Assembly: GCA_013399695.1 (NCBI GenBank)
Contig: VXAU01003525.1
Span: forward strand, 350,684 to 414,683
Reading direction: 5' to 3'
From: Formicarius rufipectus
Lineage: Eukaryota > Chordata > Aves > Passeriformes > Formicariidae
DNA length: 64,000 nucleotides
Positions 59,849 to 64,000 of this stretch are shown here, in pieces (the stretch's first letter is position 1; every line of letters begins with the position of its first letter). The notes beneath the pieces are model-generated. The model saw only the letters and a list, made by a program, of their open reading frames with translations, had not been told where the DNA came from and ran no database searches. Position numbers and translations under genes: made by a program.

Positions 59849-59905
59849 AAAAAAAAAAAGGAAAAAAAAAAGAATAAGAAACAAAAATCAAAAAGAGAAG
59901 GAGCT
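59849..59905 (+). repeat. A-rich low-complexity tract
   Basis: A10, A10 and AAGAATAAGAAACAAAAATCAAAAAG runs. Confidence 0.85.
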
Positions 59906-60029
59906 GTAGCTCCTGTTTAATAGTGGGAAAGTTGGGATGATTTGAGGCAATTCTTTTAATCATGTCCATGGGCTGTGTTGGAAAGACAGTGAATTTCCAG
60001 GAGCTCCAAGGCTGTACTGAGGGCCCACA
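59906..60029. other. unassigned non-coding DNA
   Basis: Nothing recognisable. Confidence 0.4.
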
Positions 60030-60120
60030 GAGAGCATCCGTGGTGAGCGCCTTTCTAGAGCAATGATTAATTAATATTTCTTTGACGTGATTTATTGGAA
60101 TGATTAATTAATATCCTGTG
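60030..60120. promoter_or_regulatory. duplicated homeodomain-type site AATGATTAATTAATAT
   Basis: The 16-bp word AATGATTAATTAATAT occurs exactly at 60062-60077 and again at 60099-60114, same orientation, 37 bp apart. The TGACGT CRE-type word lies between (60083-60088). TAATTAAT composites bind many homeodomain dimers. The segment around the two copies may be an old imperfect tandem duplication. Confidence 0.4.
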
Positions 60121-61664
60121 ACAGCCAGGACTGAAAAGCCTCACCATGCTGGGCACCCAGTGAGAAACAGAGCCTCCAGTGAAGAGTCTGAAGGGGTGAA
60201 CAGGCTGAGGGACTACAAAGTGCTTTTTCAGATGAAGCACTGACTTGGGTGGCAGCAAAATAACTTGCTCAAGGGCACCCAAAAACTCAGTGTCAGGACA
60301 ACTAATTGAAGAACCACTGGTAATTTCCTGCTTGGCATGTTGGCCATCAGCTTGTGTTTCCTCACCTCCTTTCAACAAACCACACATTTATCCAGCAACC
60401 TGAAAGCTGCAGCAAACCGGAGCAGAGCCCCTTTGAAATGAAATGTGGTTAAAGCAACAAAACTTCTGTGAAAATGTATTCTTAAAAAAATAAAAGGTTT
60501 TTAGGCAGATTTGATAAAGGAAAGTACATTGCCCAATCATTAAATGGAAACATTTTCTGGTTACCACATGAAAATATGCTTCATAAATCACTGTTGCCCC
60601 ATGAAATGAAAATCTAATCATAGATGAGGCCGTGCACTTAACAAGTTTCTTATGCATGGAAACTATGAAGAAGGGTGTGTTCCTACCCAGGGAAACCAAA
60701 CATGTCACGTCCATCCAGGAGCCTGTGCCAGAACTGGCAGAGGTCTCATAGGGAAACTTCTCGCAGGAGGCACAGGAGACAGGGGCAACGCACACACTGT
60801 CTGCATGGGAGCACAGCACTTCCAGTGCCATTCCAGGGCAGACCTGGAAAGCACAGGGCATGGCTCAGTCTCCTTTGGCATGGAGTGAACTGAGAGGAGA
60901 TGATCAGTGCCCTCCCTGACACTTTGATGTCTGCCTGACCCTCACTCCCAAAAGGAGGGCACTGCTTCACTGTCAGTACTGACATCTCCCCTCTAATATG
61001 CACATAGATGATGTTACGCAGTGGTCGGCAATTAATGATTGTTTCAGCACCAAAGAAACATGGGTATAAAGAATACTTTGTGCCCAGGGTCAGGATAGCT
61101 TTTATGCAGTAGAATCCCAAAGAGGAACCACTGGAGATTTTTCTGTCAAATCTGTAATGCTGTGGGTACTCCAGGCCTTGCTCTCAGACTGGAGTACTGG
61201 GAGATACCTATACAGTCAGTGAGCTCAAGCTCTGCAGCACTTACCTCCCCAGGTATCACAGAGAGCAAGGTCAGGCACAGAGGAGGTACCAGCTCATATT
61301 TATGTCACATTTGTGTCACTTTTGTCCTTGGAGCAACTGGATTGTGTCTTTTGGCTCTGAGATATGAAACCACACCTCAGGCTCAAGGCAGTGGGGATGT
61401 ACCGTCTCATTTCTGGTGCCAGTGGGTTGAGGTCTTGTTGGGGACTTTAGTGCTGCTGGGACTTGACCTGCTCTCTTTAAGAACCATGTCACTGTCTAGG
61501 TGAGGCTAAAAATAGGTGCTATAAACTAATAAGACAACTAAATGTGACAACACAGAAGAAGAAAAAGAACTAAATCTAGGAAACACTATTACCTAGGAGA
61601 AATATGGTCACTCAAAAGCTGTCAAGAGTAGCTAAATGCAAAGACTTGTAGGAAATATAGAGTC
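60121..61664. other. unassigned non-coding DNA
   Basis: A minus-strand frame of 157 codons (60388-60861) is shadowed by plus-strand frames and shows no domain or repeat. Confidence 0.6.
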
Positions 61665-62060
61665 CATTAGAGAAAATACAGACCCAGGTGCATATTTAAC
61701 AGGTTGAGAGCCCTGATTTGCAATTCTCGATCAATTAATTTAAGGTATCCATTTGAGTGTAGAAGCTGACATTAGATGTGAGTAAATGAAGTTGGGCATT
61801 AATACTTGAAGTGTCCAAATTGAAAACAACATGCTTGGTTTCAGGAAGGAGAAAGAAACTCCTGTAGAGCTTCCTCGCCCATGTTCCATTTCTAGGTGGA
61901 TTTTAAAGAATGCAATTCATGCTCCAGCAGTGCAGGAGCAATTACAGAAATGGAAAACGACCAAGTCATTCTCAGGTATTCATAGAAAATTGGCATCACC
62001 TGAATATTGAATTGTACTTGGTCCCAGCTTTCTATAAATACAGAAGATCAATAATTATCA
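61665..62060. promoter_or_regulatory. AT-rich conserved-looking block
   Basis: AATTCTCGATCAATTAATTTAAGG (61723-61746) and GGGCATTAATACTTGAAG (61795-61812) are repeat-free TAAT-bearing words. CTTCCTCGCCC (61870-61880) and AAAACGACC (61954-61962) keep CpGs. No open frame of note. Confidence 0.25.
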
Positions 62061-62924
62061 GGGAAATGCTTTGCTAACATCCCAAAGTTGGCAGGACTGA
62101 AATGAGAAATGCCATTTATGTGTTACTGCCTGAAAGAGAGGAATAGTCTTTCCTGTTCTCTTGATGAATACACCACTTGGTCTCGTGATGAGGAATAATT
62201 AAGGGTTGCTCCCTTTGCACACTCAGGAAAGGAGTGAATGAACAAAGGTTGGCAGCAGATGATTTGTTCTCCATCACGAACATCCCACTGTTCCCTGCCT
62301 TTGGGGCCCACAGAGCTGCTCCACCACAGGTCTCCATGGGGAGATGGTGTGTTAAAGAACATTTGCTCTTGAGAACTACTTGGAGAGTCATTAAATAACA
62401 AAAATGTTTATTGCTAACCATCCAAAGGTCTTGGGGCACTCTCCAAAGGAGATAACATCACCAACCTCACTGTATAGGTTTGGACCTGGGAAGGAAATCA
62501 CTCAAGGTTTTAGGAGAAGGGTTGGAACATGAAGTAGTGTTGATGCTGCTTGATTCTGAGCATCAGCCTCATGCCTGTTGACTTTCTTTGCTTCTTTCCT
62601 GCACCGTTCCCTCCTGGGAATACCTCAGAGGCAACTGTGCAGTCCAAGGACTTCAAGTTCCCCCTTCCCAAACTCCAGCATCTTAGAGTTTTCTTCACTG
62701 CAGAGACTTCAGAGTTTGAGGGAATAAAGGCAGAAGGGAATAAATAAGCTAGAAAACATATCATCATCATTACAAACATAAAAAGCTACAAATCTGTCAC
62801 ACTGCAGAAACTCTCACTTCATTGTTACTGTGATTTATTGGGGAGCTAATTTTAAACAAGTTTTCTTTTCCAAAACCACAACACAAAAACAAACTGAATA
62901 AGCAAGCCAGAGGACAGAAGCTAG
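62061..62924. other. unassigned non-coding DNA
   Basis: Open frames of 107 and 92 codons (minus strand, 62116-62439) show no domains. Confidence 0.6.
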
Positions 62925-63300
62925 TTGCTACCGGACAATTTAAGCAATAATCTCATTTGCTTTGTAGTATAAAAAGCAATAAAGGGCTGTTTACTGAGTG
63001 AATAAACACTGAATGAATCACAAAAAGCTCTTTATTGCGATTATACTCCAAGGCAGAGGAGATTATTGTTATTACACAAGAAGGCACAATGTGAAATTTA
63101 ACTCAATGTGCCAGATTTTCAGACTGTTTCAGTGGTACAATTGTGTTCGGGGAGTACATTGTGTCTAATCTTAGCAGGCTGTTTTGACAATTCTGCATGC
63201 AAATCAGGTGGTGGGGTACAAATGCATTTAATTAACTATTTACAGCCAATTTATGCAAGCCTGGTGGCCGGCCACGTGTTTTGCACAAGCAATGGCATGT
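62925..63300. promoter_or_regulatory. strongest candidate enhancer (CNE-like, motif-dense)
   Basis: In order: GCAATAAAG (62976-62984), forkhead word TGTTTAC (62988-62994), opposite-strand forkhead word ATAAACA (63002-63008), and the inverted partner CTTTATTGC (63030-63038). Further on are GAACAATTGTG-type CAATTGTG (63137-63144), octamer ATGCAAAT (63197-63204) abutting E-box CAGGTG (63205-63210), TTTAATTAACTATTTA (63226-63241) and TGGCCGGCCACGTG (63265-63278), a palindrome fused to a CACGTG E-box. CpGs are few but placed in such words. A 150-codon frame (63108-63560) starts here but has no domain. Confidence 0.45.
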
Positions 63301-63629
63301 TGAACTGGCTTGGAACAAGGTGTGACACACTCGGCCCTGCAGAGGACCCAGAGCCCTCCTGCAGTGAGGAGCTCCCAACCCCATGTTCAGCCACAAGGTG
63401 CACGGTGCCTCCTCCTCCTCCTGGGGCCAGCCTGCACAGCTTCCCTGCACAGTCAGCTGCCAGGAGGTGCACAAGGGCAATGCAAGCTATAAAAACTACA
63501 CTGAGGAGCAGAGCATCATCTTTCTCTTCTTTTCCCATGTTTCTAGACAGGTGGTTTTGACTTGCAGTACTGATAACGTAGTTGTGCTGGAAAAAGTAAA
63601 GTCAATAAGTTAATCCATGCAAATTTTGT
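63301..63629. other. unassigned GC-richer DNA
   Basis: Frames on both strands, none with a domain. Contains CTCCTCCTCCTCCTGG near 63409-63424. Confidence 0.5.
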
Positions 63630-63705
63630 TACTTTTTTTTATTTTTGGTTTGGTTTGGGTTTGGTTTTAGTTTCTTTGGGGTGTTTTTTTTGTTTGTTTT
63701 TTTGC
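63630..63705 (+). repeat. T/G-rich low-complexity tract
   Basis: T8, GGTTTGGTTTGGGTTTGG, then T8 and TTTGTTTG runs, very similar in kind to 47427-47502. Confidence 0.85.
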
Positions 63706-64000
63706 CTATGAGGGTCTTCCTAATGTCAGATGGTTAAAAACTAAGGGAGCTCTGAAAATAAGGGTCTCTGAGGCACGGGCTTCCTCTCCTGGCTGGGCAT
63801 GCAGGAGAAGCTGTGATGCAGACGAGGTGTGTGGTACTTGATGCTGCAGGAGCCTTTGAACAGGTGTGTGTTCACACTACAGCACTGCCTCGTGCACAGG
63901 GATGTTGCTTTGTCTCTTGGTATATCCCCATGTCTTCTTGTGCTCTGCTCTCCTTTCAGCTGACACAATGGACATCATCTCCTGCAAATAATGACCTGCC
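63706..64000. other. unassigned DNA to window end
   Basis: Nothing recognisable; a 75-codon minus-strand frame has no family resemblance. Confidence 0.5.

Overview
The window looks like nuclear DNA from a bird. Five truncated CR1 non-LTR retrotransposon copies are recognisable. Four include the CR1 3' terminus with its ATTCTRTG-type octamer, the fifth (46173) starts at a divergent form of that end, and their subfamily style fits birds. There are also very old amniote repeats: MIR/CR1-L3-like SINE/LINE relics and palindromic MITE remnants whose better-preserved relatives I recall from turtle and crocodilian genomes. Dispersed repeats are sparse, and there are no Alu, L1 or B1-type elements. 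The CR1 style would fit a songbird, but that is only an inference.

I find no protein-coding gene, rRNA, tRNA, CRISPR array or bacterial-type operon. Open frames reach only 182 codons. The longest runs through a 27-bp minisatellite, and others run through a (TCCA)n microsatellite or GC-rich DNA. None shows a family motif, a convincing exon structure or a recognisable product. The window is best read as intergenic or long-intron DNA.

Layout: 1-9.5 kb is mostly unassigned, with MITE remnants at 3054 and 4161 and a conserved-looking block at 3840. From 9.5-21.7 kb, MIR/L3 relics (9550, 12533, 17684, 19205) alternate with AT-rich, repeat-free blocks resembling conserved non-coding elements (11490, 15640, 17165, 20926). 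From 21.7-38 kb there are two CR1 copies (21685 minus, 23384 plus), weak relics and a local CpG cluster (33736). From 38-43.3 kb there are CNE-like blocks, two MITE remnants side by side (42551 and 42730) and a MIR/L3 relic. From 43-54 kb there are three CR1 copies (46173, 50268, 51568), a perfect 25-copy TCCA microsatellite and an inverted TAATCC pair. From 54-64 kb there are several CNE-like blocks, the 27-bp minisatellite and a repeated homeodomain-type motif (60062/60099).

My working interpretation is a gene-poor regulatory landscape. Its likely functional parts are the AT-rich blocks carrying TAAT, forkhead, octamer and E-box words, some with ancient transposons embedded. Conservation cannot be measured from one sequence, so every CNE call is provisional. 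I did not find evidence of a new multi-gene system.
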